Part shown: piece after piece, positions 1-14,013 of the stretch
Numbering within the stretch: the first letter of the stretch is position 1
How the letters are laid out: each line of letters starts with the position of its first letter
Source: Endothia cerciana
Lineage: Eukaryota > Ascomycota > Sordariomycetes > Diaporthales > Cryphonectriaceae
Length of the DNA: 64,000 nt
Assembly (NCBI GenBank): GCA_026119935.1
Contig: JALRMH010000027.1
Location: forward strand, 124,001 to 188,000
Direction of reading: 5' to 3'
Notes under the pieces: model-generated
Database searches by the model: none
The model's input: the letters and a program-made list of their open reading frames with translations, nothing else
What the model was told of the DNA's origin: nothing
Translations under genes and position numbers: made by a program

Positions 1-2053
<2,053 letters not shown>

Positions 2054-3584
2054 GATGAGGTCGTCGAGCTTGTCAAGGTGTGGCCAGCACCGATGGGAGG
2101 TGACGCGGTGCTGAGAGTCAGCTCGTACTCAGTCCCCGTCTGGCGTATCCAGCTCCAAGCGATCCAATTGAAGGTGTGCAACTTTTCGGGACGGGCTGCA
2201 ACGGGGAAGAGTGGAGGACCGGGTGAGGTTGAAAGCGGGAAAGCCGCAGCTGGGGGGGGGGGGAGGGGAGAAAATAAAAGTGGGAAAAGCAGTGATGGCG
2301 GTGCGTGGGTTTTGGGGAGGGGGGTGGGTACCTTAGCTACCCAGGTATCAAACGGGAGAAGTGAGGCGCCTAGGGTCGGTCTATGTACACCAATGGATCC
2401 TGATCAGAGAGAATCCCCTCTCTCCCAGGGCAGGTCCAGATCAGGTCAAACGCAGGATATCGCACGCGCTCTGCTATGCTTTGCTCGTCGAAGGGGAAAG
2501 ACGCAGTGCGATGCAGAACCGGGGAGACAAGACGCGACATGCGATGGATGAAAAGGGTAGTAAAAAGATCAGGTGGTGAGGGAGAAGAAAAAAAGGTCCA
2601 GGCTGGAAAAGTGGCGAGGAGTGGTTAAGTCCGACCGTTCGCCCTCTACAGCCTCTGCCCTGCAACCTGACGGCCCAACCTCTGCTTGACGTTTTGCCGG
2701 AAGCGCCCGCAGAAGATTTGTTTTTCTCAGGTTGACATGCAGCAGTCAAATCTGCAGGCGTAAAGTGCGAGCAGAAGCAGCAGGGCGGAGGAGGCACGTC
2801 ATGCAACAAGGGAGGGAAGGCTGCTGCTGCTGCTGGGCCACGCAGCAAGCAGTGAGTGGATGACCATCGCCAGGTGAATCAGTTGCGCCCCAACCCATTT
2901 TTTCCCTAGCGGTACATAGGCTGATAGGCACGATAGGGCCTGGGCGTGGTTCAGGCTGCAGAGCCGCTAGACCGGCAGTGGTGGGGTGGCAGTGGGTAGG
3001 TGCCCACTACGACACCGTGCTAGCGGCAGAACTGCGGTCCCAGCCCCAATTTGCCGGGTCGCTGGTGGCGTGGTGCCTGCCCCCAAGGGCGGGCGCCATA
3101 ACGGATTTACCGTCGTACCCGGCCTTGCTGACATCGCGTCGACACCAACAAAACCCCCGACTTGCACCTCCCGCCAACCCTACGTTCGTCAGCCTTCACA
3201 TACCTTGACCCTTTCCCTACCTAATAAGAGACACGAGACACTATCCAGCATTACCATAAAAGACAGGCGCGCCCACCTGCGGTACTCCGTCCCTCCTCAT
3301 CCCACCTCGATCCTCACCGGGCCGCAGTCGTACACGTGCATCCATCTACTTTATATTCGTACGAAACGCCCAACTACCCGCCACGGCGATCGGTCCTCTC
3401 GTTTGACCAGCCAGACCAACCAGTGCACGCCTGCAACCCCACGCCGTCACGACCTCCTCAGACGCCTACCAACCGACGCCAAATACATCTGGCGATGCTA
3501 CCCGCCTCGACCATCTGGCGGTGAATCGAGCATTTCTGACGAGTAAAAGATAACCGGTCACATCCCTCCCCACAACCAACCAAC
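2054..3584. other. Intergenic, divergent promoters of EDC4-like and small membrane protein genes
   Basis: No coding frame is convincing here. It holds a G12 tract at 2252-2263 and C/T-rich stretches at 3200-3500 just upstream of ATG 3585, typical of a fungal 5' leader. Open frames at 2986-3546 are proline/arginine-rich and unsupported. Confidence 0.6.
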
Positions 3585-4213
3585 ATGTTCTGTCTACGAA
3601 GGCAAGTCAAGCCACCGCCCAGCCCGCCCGCTGCATCTGTTGTTACCCAACCTCTGTACAGGGAGGGAGGAAAAGGAAAAGGAAAAACAAGGAGGAAGAA
3701 GAAGAAGAGAAAGATAAAAAAAAACTGACATGTCCCCCCACCTCCAGCTGGCTCCCCCTCCTCTTCATCCCGACCAACGCCTCGCCGGCCTTCATCTTCC
3801 TCTTCTTCGTCTGCACCTACTTCCTCAACCGCCCCTGCGTCTACTGCTCCTTCCTGCTCCTCATCCTGTTCATGACCTCGTGCAACTGGTCCGACAGGTG
3901 CTTCTTCGACTTCAGCAGCAACTGGTTCCAGCCGAGGCCCAGCCTGTCGTACTTCACGAGCAGTAGCGGTGACGTCGAGAGCGCCCCGTCCATACTGGGC
4001 TCCCTGCAGGACGTGACCGCCACAGCCAACGCAACGGCCCTCGTGGCTAGGGACCTGGTCAACACCACGGCCAACGCCCTGGTCGGGGCAGCGGCGGAGC
4101 AGGCCGCGCAGGCCAGGACGGAGTGGACGGGGATAGGGATGGAGTGGCTGAGGAGTCTGCTAGGGAAGAGGGAATGGAGGATCGACTGCCTGGATCTGTA
4201 CATCCGGCTGTAG
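3585..4213 (+). CDS. Small cysteine-containing membrane protein, unknown function (GC-AG intron)
   Basis: Two exons, 3585-3601 and 3748-4213, give 160 residues. The 17-base first exon joins through a GCAAGT donor (3602) to a CTCCAG acceptor (3747), preceded by a CTGAC branch site; this keeps one frame through a strongly hydrophobic N-terminus, whereas the nearby GT donor does not. Residues 7-50 form one long or two short membrane segments with CVYC and TSCNWSDRC cysteine motifs. The remainder is Ala/Thr-rich and probably amphipathic, ending with a charged LLGKREWRIDC segment. I do not recognise a named family. The tight hydrophobic/cysteine pattern and codon use argue for a real gene. It could be an ER or plasma membrane micro-protein; no function is assigned. 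Confidence 0.62.
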
Positions 4214-4598
4214 GCGGAGGACAGCCAGCTTGCGGAGGCACGGCCGACACGAGGGTGCGTCCTGGAAAGACGGCGATGGACGGCATTGGGACATAGCTAC
4301 ATGCATGGCTAGGGGGGGAGATATCCACCACGACCAACATGAATTCCCGCACTGTACTCTACTAATGTCTACATCCCAAATGAAAAGATCGGCTCGCCAG
4401 CCGCCCGAGCGGACCACCAGCGGCCTCCGGATAACAAGAGGTTCTATCTCTCTTTTTTTCCCTTCCCCCCCCCCCCTTTTTTTTTCCTTTCTTTTTTTTC
4501 TTCTTTGGGACATGAAGTTGATCACCGCGAGGACACACCACAGGCCGGTCTAGCCCTGGCGCCTCTTCCCAGGGCCCGCCTTCGCGGCGCTGGACGGG
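4214..4598. other. Intergenic between convergent genes
   Basis: Contains a C12 tract (4465-4476) flanked by T runs at 4451-4500. No gene seen; probably the 3' ends of the two convergent transcripts. Confidence 0.6.
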
Positions 4599-5654
4599 CT
4601 ATAACTTTGCCTTGGGCTCCTCCCTCCCATCCTCATCCCACAGGTCATCCCATGGCACCCTCAGCTCCATATGTTCCTTGGGCGTCGGCACGTGGATCTT
4701 GTGGTGGTCGCACACGGCATACATCGTCTTGCCGTCCTCACTGGTCATCCAGCCTCTTATGTAGGCCGTCTGCCGGCCCACCTGGTACACGTAGGCGTGG
4801 ACTATGACCGTCGTATCTGGAAGACGTGTGGCGTCAGTAGGCCCTCGCGCCACATACAGGGGTTGAGGTCCCGAGAAGGTCGGGGGCGGGGACGGACTCA
4901 TAGGTACAGCTTTCAGGTAGCTGATGTTCAGCGTCCGCGTGACGCCGCCCAGAAAGCTGCACAGGCGCCTCGCCATCAGCCAACATACCCACCGCAGGCG
5001 AGCTGGTATCACCCGGGGCCGCGGAGGGGGGCGGAGGGCGCAGGAAGACACACACACACTCCTTCCAGGGGCGCGCCACAGGGAGGAGGAGACTCACGAC
5101 CAGAACCCGGGCCTGGCGACCGGCCCCAGCGCGATGCCCGCCGCGCCGCCGTGCATCACGCCGTTGTAGTTGCCAAAGCCCGGGCCGATGAGGATCCTGC
5201 TCGTGCACGAGGACACGATGCCCGTGTTCGGCAGCGGCGGCAGCGGCGCCCCGCCCGCACCGCTCACGCCCGGGGTCGGCGGCGGGGGCGGGGGCACGTC
5301 GTAGGGCGGGCCGACGGAGGCGTCCAGGATGGTGGTGTTTTGCATGGTCGCGTTGTCGAAGGCCGGGCCCGTCCTGGCCTGGATGATGCGGTAGCTTTGC
5401 GAAGAGTGTCAGTTGTGATAATATGGTTTTGTTGTTGTTGTTGTTTGCATGTGGGGGAAGGGGGGGGGTTTTTTTTGAGGCCTGAACTTTGCATGAAAAA
5501 GGGGGGGCCTGTTGGCGAGAAGATGAAGTCCCTGGCGTTTAGGAGTTGGGCCCTCCCCAGGAACCTACCGGTCGAATATGCCCTCAACGGCCGCCATAGC
5601 CTTGCGCCGGTTGCCCTCCCTCGACAGAGAGGACGCATCTCCTGATCTGGGCAT
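4599..5654 (-). CDS. PaaI-type hot-dog thioesterase-like protein, catalytic segment apparently missing
   Basis: Four exons (5654-5569, 5394-5098, 4956-4898, 4816-4599) give 219 residues with consistent phases. The fold is recognised from the HGG motif (residues 110-112), then RPGFW, SFLGGVTRTLNISYLKAVP and the final strands VYQVGRQTAYIRGWM and CDHHK, all typical of fungal PaaI-like thioesterases, which hydrolyse acyl-CoA or related thioesters. A Pro-rich insert (PPPPPPTPG) precedes the core. Family members normally carry about ten residues with the catalytic Asp/Glu between HGG and the next strand; here HGGAAGI runs straight into ALGPVARPGFW. The protein may therefore be inactive or a binding protein. 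The third intron uses a weak GTCCGT donor and the second acceptor has an alternative; neither lies at the HGG motif. Confidence 0.75.
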
Positions 5655-8600
5655 CGTGGTGGATGGTCCCTTTCAGAGGTGCTCTCCGCCGCTCTCCGCA
5701 ATGCTGCCAGACAAACAAACCAAACCCTCTATATCCAGATACCTTCCGGGCCGCTCCTCGACCAAAGATTCCCCTAATTTCCTCGGCGGTCGACTCCCAG
5801 GGGAGATTGCAGTTCAGCCCTCACCCAAGTCAACGTCAACCCTCGGGCCAGGACGACGAGCAGTCGCAGCGGTGACAAATGGTAAGTACGGCGGAGGTGA
5901 GGTAAAGTCAGCACAGAACGACTTCACATCTATCAGATTCGAGAGCCTGATCACTTCCTCCCCGCCTGGTCTTTGATGGTCTTGAAGATGCTCTCCGGCT
6001 CCGGATCCCTCCATCCCGGCGGCGGACGCTCCCGTCGTGATGCCGAGGTCTGGGATCTCTTAACCGCAGGCCCACAATCACAGTCCCTGTCTCCTATAGC
6101 GTGGGGGAACCCTGCCCCTGCTTACTATAATAATAACAATTAAAAAAGGAAAGAAGAAGAAGAAGAAAAAAAGGGAATGTAACGTAGTACCTGTACTGCT
6201 TTGGCAACACGCCTCAGCCTCGCGTGCTCACCAGCGGCCACAGTGCTATATACATGATGAGGTCGAGGCCAGGAGCTAGGAGGCACAGGAGAGCCAGAGA
6301 TGCCATATAATCAAGCCCCGAAGCCCGCTAGGGAGTTCAACGCCGCCGAAACACCATCTCGAGATCCGCTGGATCGAGGCGGAGGGCGCAGGGAAGGATG
6401 TGGAGGGCCGCGATCTGGATCGGGACGGGGCTCGGGACGAGATATCGAGACCTTCAGTCGCCCCCCTCCCAGGCGGGCGCCCAGCTGGCTTTCGGTCTCG
6501 ACCATCCCGTTTTCCGGCTGGCGAACGAAGGCTCGGCCGCCTCGGCCTGGGCACACGCGGGCGAGGCCAACGAGCACTCGGCATACTGGCGTGCCGGAGC
6601 ACCATACATCCTGGCCGTCGCGGCGGATGAGAACCCCGGGCTGGGAGGGGGGCCACGAGGAGAACGAGTGGCCCAAGCCCGTCTTCAGGGTCGCGGTCGA
6701 GGTCTTTGTCGATGGGTTTTGGTCCCTGGCTGCTGCAGACTTCATGCCGCTGAGGCGTATCACGAGAGCTGTCAAGGAGGTTCATCTCGGGGGTGGGCGG
6801 GATGGTGCCGGGTGAGCATAGGATTTAGGGCTTGTGGAATGTGTGGTGGCCAATGGCCCCCCTCTCCTGCACAGATGAGTAGGAGGAGGGGGAGATGGGC
6901 CGGCTGAACGTTCCGAGCACTCGTAGAAGATATTCCTCCTCTCCACCCCTCAGCATACGCATCTCGGGCTCCTCGCACGTCGGGATCGGAGTGACTGGGG
7001 CGCTCTCGCCTCAGGACACACGTGGACGTGGCTCAAGAGGGCGGAGCCACCTCTCCAGGCCAACTGAGACCTGTCATTTGCGGCACACAGGTTGTCTGCG
7101 CGGTAGGCGGTGCCAGCTGCGCAGTCGGTTGAGACGCCAAGAGGCGATTGGGCTATGCTGCTAACGATGATGGCATACTCTGCCTCGGTGAACGCAGGAT
7201 CCCCAGCCCTACTCACCAGAGGCCCATAATCGCGGCTGCATTCTCGAGGCGGGGCGCCGCCGTAAACCAACTATTATGTTTAGGTAGTGAAAGGAGCCGT
7301 TTTTCTGACCTGCTCGCCCAACGGTGATTTTCGCGCATGCTTATAGATTCCACGTGCACCTGAGCTCAGCCGAACCTGCGCTTGACCAGACTGCGTGCGC
7401 ATTTCGAGCTGGAGATCACCATGAAAGACACCCGACACAATACATTAGCCCCTTATCACTCGCGTCGGTTCTTCTATACGTGACCTTCATCACGCACGGA
7501 GGAGGTATTCTCGGTATGCATGAAATCTCGCCCATTTTGGTGGTCGACAAGATGGCAGATGCTTAAGGGTGAGGGGCAGTCCTTCAGCAGAGAACATGTA
7601 GATTAAACCCGACATGCCTCCGAAAACTTCAAGACAGAGACTGAGAGGGGGGAGAGAAGGGCTAGAAGACTCAAGTGAGACCTAGTCGCCTATATAACGA
7701 TAGACTTATGGCTGCTTGAGGAATGTCTTGTGTGGCGACCTAATGACACGATGAACATGCTCTTTGGGCAATATAAGACTAAGATCTGACCACCCGTTGA
7801 ATTTGTCATGGTCCTGCATCGCGAAGGGCGCGAGGGTACGGTATCGTCGGTCTGTTGTGAGTCCAGCTTGAACAGTGGCTCCTGACCTGATCTTACGTCC
7901 GAGGCCTCTCTGAAGCCTGATGGTTGCATTCTCCTAGTGCTCACTTAGTAGCAGGTGTCGTATAATGCTTGGCTTGCCGGAACAATATTTCCTGATGATA
8001 TCTATACATATATTGTGCGTTAGCATTAAGGGAACCAGCGCAGACAGACAAGCGTCACTGTCGGGAAATCATGATATTGAGAGGAGGGGGAGAGAGATAT
8101 ATCGCGACTGGAATTCACGATCTAGAGGACCTGATTGATGAGAAACCACAAGAGGATTGGGCGGACTAAGAATCCAGATAATCTTGGATCTCCAAACACT
8201 CCAACGGAATAATAAAAAAAAACAAAAAAAAAAAAAAAACATTGTGTTCATTGGCACCGGCGGACACGCATCTCACGACAAACCCGCACAAATGCCAGTC
8301 TGCCCCCCCCCCCCCCCCCTCCCCCAATTGGTTTCGCTGGAAGGACTAATGGTCCGACAGCCCACCATGGAAGATCCTCGGGACTCTGGCGAGCCCGGCC
8401 CTGTAGGTGGTCTGGGCACGAGCGGCTGGCGCATATGCTGCGGCCGAGTGACTCAAAATCTTCACACAGAGGAAGAACCAGTGAGGAGTGGGAACGGGCT
8501 TAGGGAGTGCGTCCATCAGCCCGTCAGCTGGTGGTGGATCCGGGGGGTTGGGGGGATCAGATGGAAGCCATGTACCCGGCCTGGCGTCTTCTCTTCCGCG

Positions 8601-9185
8601 TGTACGTACATACATCCGTATGTTCCAGCCGCACCGTTCCGGCGGCCTCCAGGCTGCAGCGATCATGATGTCGCCTCAAGAGATGGGGGCCGCACGGTCT
8701 ATTGATGGTCAGGAATGGGCAAAACATCTATTTATACAGGACAGTCCCATTGTCCAAATTTTGGTTACGGCATCGTTCGAGATTTTAGACGATCGAGAGA
8801 TGTCCGTCCAACATCTTGGGCTGCTATTACTATAGGCCCTGGCATGCGCAGCCTCACCTTTCAACGCAGACGGGGCCCGATGTCGGTATACGCCGCCCGC
8901 GCAGTTCGAAGTGGTTGGTTATGAGAGTGAGGGTTGGGGGGGGAGGGGGGAGGATGGACCATCGTCATCAACATTCCAGCACGTCACACTCTTCTTCTAG
9001 CTCTGACGCAGCGCACGGCCGGCCCGGGTCGTCCGGGTCAAGACAAGAGAGATGTATGTCATCACAGCACCGCCTCGCTAGGCGGCGGCCCGGTGAGAGG
9101 GGGATCTTACCAATATGCCGAACCGAGGTCCTGTACGGCGTGCCGTAGGAGCGGCAGGAGATGCCGTTGGCTGCAGATAGATGAT

Positions 9186-9215
9186 CGGCTGCGGCTGCGG
9201 CTGCGGCTGCGGCTG
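9186..9215 (+). repeat. CGGCTG hexamer, 5 tandem units
   Basis: Five perfect copies of CGGCTG in noncoding DNA. Confidence 0.9.
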
Positions 9216-11154
9216 TGACTGGTGACGGCAGCTAGGCCGGGAGGCGATGTAGCTATTCATATCATGACACCGATACCCTAGAGATGGAAGCGTCAGGATA
9301 GTAGCAAATACCCAGCCGACAGGCTCCCCAACGGCAGTTCCGAGCGCGCCCGAGTGTCTTGCAATGCAGGGTCCAGACCCCCACGACGGATGGATGTGAG
9401 GTAGCAGATAGCAGAAGGGGCGGGTTGGCAGCACCATCTAAAGCTCAGCAGTGAAGACTACAGGTGAATTTGTTTGGGGGGGGGGGGGCGCGGGGTGGGG
9501 CAGATTCTGGAACCACAGGCCTAAGACCCTGCCTAGGTAGCTACCACAGGCCCTCGTCCTCGTTGGGTTCCAGGGTATGCCGCTAAGACGGAAACGAGGA
9601 CTCAAAGAGGTCGGGAGGCTACAGTTGGAAGCTAGGCCGTAGTGTAAGGCGGGCGGCGCCAATGGTTGAAGATGGGTGGGGCACCGGGCGACCTTCAGGA
9701 GGAGCTGCTCCGGCCCCGAGGCTCGATGGGGCCGGACGAAAAGGTCCCGTCGGACCCCTACTATGGCCCATAGTCGAAGGGCACGGGGTCACCAGTCTGC
9801 TAATGCAGGTGGGTGCGTCCGGGGCAACGCGGCGGACGGAGCGGTGGGTATGCCATGCCGTAGCAGCTGTTGCCCGTCGCCAACGATAATACGTGGGAAA
9901 GACGGTCGTGCTACCGTACTATTGATGATGCTACTGCGGTGGCGTGTGAGGGAAGAGTGTGGAAGATGCGCCAGGTCCCCGTGGATTGCTGCGATCCCTA
10001 TGCCAGTTTCTGGACACTGACGATCTACGCGCATGTGGTAGGCCGCCGCGCACACCGCGCCAGCGACGGCCCATCCTGCCCCGTGCGCTGCCCCGTCCTG
10101 CCCTCTCTCGTGACCGGTGTTTCAGGGCTGGAGAGGCTTGGTAGATCAGCTCCGTACTTGGTAGTACCTGGACGATGGGTCGGGATGTCCCTGACTAGAC
10201 CGTTCCTGAAATGGAAACGATTAGTCCTCTCCTGCCGCCAGCCTGGAAGAAATGTTTCATGATAAATATGAAGCACATGCACGTTCGCGCATCCGCCCCT
10301 GATGAGATCGAAATCTGTGCCCTGAGCCTGGGGTTCAGCTTGTCGCCCATGACACACATGAGGATGGTGCATGTCAAGCGAGAAGTGGAAAAGAAAAAGA
10401 GGGGCCAAGCCTTTTGTGTGCGACGTGACGAGTTGGTAAGATGACGTCGCGACAAGCGATTCGGCTCTTCCAGACCGCGAGAGAGGCGGGATGACGAATG
10501 GCCACTCGTATCACCTCTTCAGCTTTGCCGCCCCTGAACATGAAGCACTTGTATGCAGATGGGTCTGATCGGCTCGGGATTCCTGCACAGGGGGGGGGGG
10601 GGCGGATGGGAACAGATTACCATGGTGAAGTGATGTGCCCGAAACCTTCTGTCTCGGGGCGTGAGGTGTCGCGGAGAATACGAGTCCGGGATCGAGCCCA
10701 AGCTTCTGGCAAGCTGTGCACAAAGACAGAGGCATCGTACGATTGTGACGGAGGAACAGGATGCAAGTCCTGGTAGCTGAGGGAATTTGGACCTCAGAAA
10801 TCCGGAACAGCGAAGGGGACTGCCACTTTCGGGCGGTGGAGGGCCTCGGGAGACGGACAAGTTCCATGCTGCCGGGCTGGGAAAGTTGGAAGAGGGTCTT
10901 CCTACCGGGCAGCAGGATTGTGAGTGTGTCAACAGGGGCCCACAGTATAATATGAGGCCCTATGCGCGTTCGTCCCTGTTATGAGAACAGACCTGAGATC
11001 TCAGCCAGACTTACAACTATCTTGGCTGCCCGGTTGCCCGGCCTGGATAGATGTCTCCAGCAGCTCGAGGCACGTACGAGACCATCTCTTCCAGGAGCTT
11101 GAGGATGCCACCGCGAACGGGATTCAGAGCTCGAGGCAACACCTGCTGGGGCGG

Positions 11155-11193
11155 AATAAAAAATAAAAAATAAAAAATAAAAAATAAAAAAAA
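11155..11193 (+). repeat. A/T-rich heptamer array (ATAAAAA)
   Basis: About five copies of a 7-base AATAAAA-type unit ending in an A run, in otherwise GC-rich noncoding DNA. Confidence 0.85.
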
Positions 11194-14013
11194 TCCTGAG
11201 ATCCTCAAAGGAGCCTCCGGGTGGCCCAGGTGAGAACGAACGATCGAGAGCCGTTGTAAGGGGAGAATTATTCCCAAGGTGCCATCAGTCAGTCACCCAA
11301 CGTCTTCCGACAGGTTGGGCGATAGGAACCTTCTCAGTACAGACCCCCCTCTCCGTTGGAGAACCTGCAGCCCGCCTGCATTCCTCTTCCCAAACTCGTG
11401 GTTGCGCAGTCAGCGGCATATTGTTCGACCAGACACCGGCAGGACAGCCGATCATCGTGCTGAGATCAGAGGACCAAGCTCACAGGTACCCATACCTGCG
11501 CGAGTCGGTTGTGCAGCGTGTTACGGCCGGTGGAAAATCTGGAAGTGGGCGAGGCTTTTTGATCGACAAAGAAAAGGCCTTGGCCATCCAGATAGCGAGG
11601 CTGATGGAGCGATTCTAGACCTGCCGAAAGGGCTCCACCGATGACGATGATGGGGGTGCCTGACCGAGGTGGGGGAGGGGCTGCTATCCAAGTACGGGTG
11701 CCTATCGCCCCTGCAGTAGCACCCATTCAGGTACTTCCCTAAGGCCCAGCGGGGGCAGGTGGACCCTGAAAAATAGGGGTCCGGGCAGCCCTCCGACAAT
11801 TGGTTGGGTGAGAAGAGAATAAGGATGCGACACTAATGGGTTTTAGGCCTGATCCCTGGCCATGTCGTCATAGGTGCAAGAAGACGCAACCTGCACACAT
11901 CACAACCCTTGTCCACAAGGTCTCGTGGCAGGTACCCATCAAGTCCCACGTGGGGGGCGGCACCTAGCTATTTTCCTCTAGACCCGTGCGGGTTTGTCCC
12001 CCCGCGTGGGGACCAGGTAATTCAGGACTGAGACGGCTTTAAGGCGATCAATGGAATTAGGAGAGGACAAAAAAAGAGAGACAGAGAAACAATCTAGGGC
12101 TGAGAACCTTATCGACTCTGGGTCAGTGCGACCGCGAAGGGTGGAATATAATCAATCCGTACACGACGACTTTTGCTATTAGTGCTCCCCCGTAACGTCA
12201 ATCACGACCAATGATGACGATGGTGACGACATCCGTGAGCGGCCCTCCAAGGGCCACAGGCGCTTCGGTGGCCATGATGAGACGAGGGAGCGCTGGAAAG
12301 GGGCCAAGAAGGCTAACAACTCCGGGCCGTAGCAATACGAAACCAGTTTTCTCAGGCTATAGTGAACATGATGTGGTCGTGTTAATATTACTATGGTATG
12401 TAGACTGACTGCCTCGCCCTGCGCATATCCGTCTCACATGCCAGAGTAGCAGGTAACCATGATAACTAATTACTATGTAGAGGACCATCGCCCTACTTTG
12501 GTAAGTCAAGTGCCACTTTTTGTTGCATCTGAACACCCCTCTCCATGTCTCCATTCCCGAGTGAGGTCGATCATTACCTATCCAGCAAGACCCCATCATC
12601 ACTGATGCATCCTCGTCTTAACACAGTACCAGTATTACTCGTACCGTCCCACCCTTATAACAAGGCCGTTTAACTACGTACGGCGACAGTACCATAGTAG
12701 CAGGTGTCCCCATATCCTCCGGCCCACCGCAGAAAAGTTAAAACCCACTTTGTGTTGTAGGTTGGTAGTATGGCGATCGATAACGAACCATGCATGGCTC
12801 AACAGCTTCATGGTAACATCATCGAACGCCTTTAATTCCATATAGTCTATCTCTCTGCTGTCGAACATACGATTGGCGTTGGCGCACTGCACACTACTAT
12901 GTACTATGATACGCACCAGATAATGATTGATGGTCCTGTCACCAAGGGGGGAAGGACCCCTTCTTTTCAAAGGTCGCGTTTGGTGATCCAAATCCCAGGC
13001 CTAATGTAGAAGGTCAAGACGAAAGGCACGGGATTACTCCGGGTGCATCACAATAAGCAGTACTAGTCCTCCTGGAGCACTAGCCTTCCGGGTGAGACTG
13101 GACCCTGAACTTTTCCCTTAGCCCGTTAACTGGGGGATCTCTCACTACGTTCCCCGTCCCGCCGTCCCAGGAAAATATCCAGGCCCCTTCTTTTTGGGAG
13201 AGCCATTTCTCTGTCCTGGGCCAGTAGCTCTTCGGCCGGTGGGGGTGGGGGGGAAGAAGGCAAGTACCTACTACGCCGTACCCACACGGTCTTGGCCCAC
13301 TGGGTCATGCTCTGGCTATGATAATCCCTTAGTCAGGTCGCCCTCCTCCCCTCCCCCCCCCCCCAAATACTGTACTGTGGTTATTGCTAGGCACAGCCCC
13401 TCCGGCTACATGACAGGGACTCTGCTTGCTGACATCAACGCGCCACGACTTGTTGGATCTTCCCCACAGGTACTCGACCGGGGTCTGGGGCCAAGACAAA
13501 CGACACACACCCACCCCTTGGGGACCCCCCGACTGGGACCTGGCCCCAAGATTCCCATCTCGACCTCAATTCCGATTCCAATCCAGTCCTAAAGGTCAGC
13601 CCGATCCCCCGCCGCCACCACCGCCGCCACCACCGCCGCCCTCTTGCACCCATTCCTGCGACCTGCGGCGCCAGAGGCAAGATTCTCAAGAGGGAACGGC
13701 CGATCTCACGACGCATGAGGCTCACGCTCTCGAGTATCAGAGGGTTCCTGGTCCGCACCGCCCGACAACCGTGGGAAAGGCCAATATAATAATATCCAAC
13801 AACCCGCACTCCAAGTCCTCCCCCGTCTACTGAACCGGCCCGACTTATTCAGATACATGCGAATATACCGCGAAGATGGCGTCCTCATGAGGTCGACAAA
13901 AGGCACGACGGCGCGGATCCCTCAACAGGGTGGAAGTAACTGAGACGACCGAGTTCGCTTTCCCTACGTGCCTATACGCGCGCGCGTGGACACCCATCAC
14001 TACATCCACGACA

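Larger units (their letters stand above)
5655..14013. other. Long gene-poor region (8.4 kb)
   Basis: No frame here carries a recognisable domain, and open frames overlap on both strands as expected from GC-rich noncoding DNA. It contains long homopolymers (C17 at 8303, G13 at 9476, G13 at 10590, C12 at 13353), a CGGCTG hexamer array, an A/T heptamer array and a CCG/CCA-rich patch near 13610-13645. A minus-strand frame near 6950-7270 has gene-like composition but no family I know. It may hold a noncoding RNA, a regulatory region or very old gene remains. Confidence 0.55.

Noticed and set aside
2986..3546. 186-codon + strand frame
   Set aside because: Low-complexity Thr/Pro/Arg product in a probable 5' leader, with no motif.
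6276..6907. Four overlapping frames of about 150-170 codons on both strands
   Set aside because: Mutually overlapping, GC-driven, with no recognisable domain on either strand.
10519..10932. 137-codon minus-strand frame
   Set aside because: Ser/Pro/Cys-rich, crosses a poly-G run, no motif.
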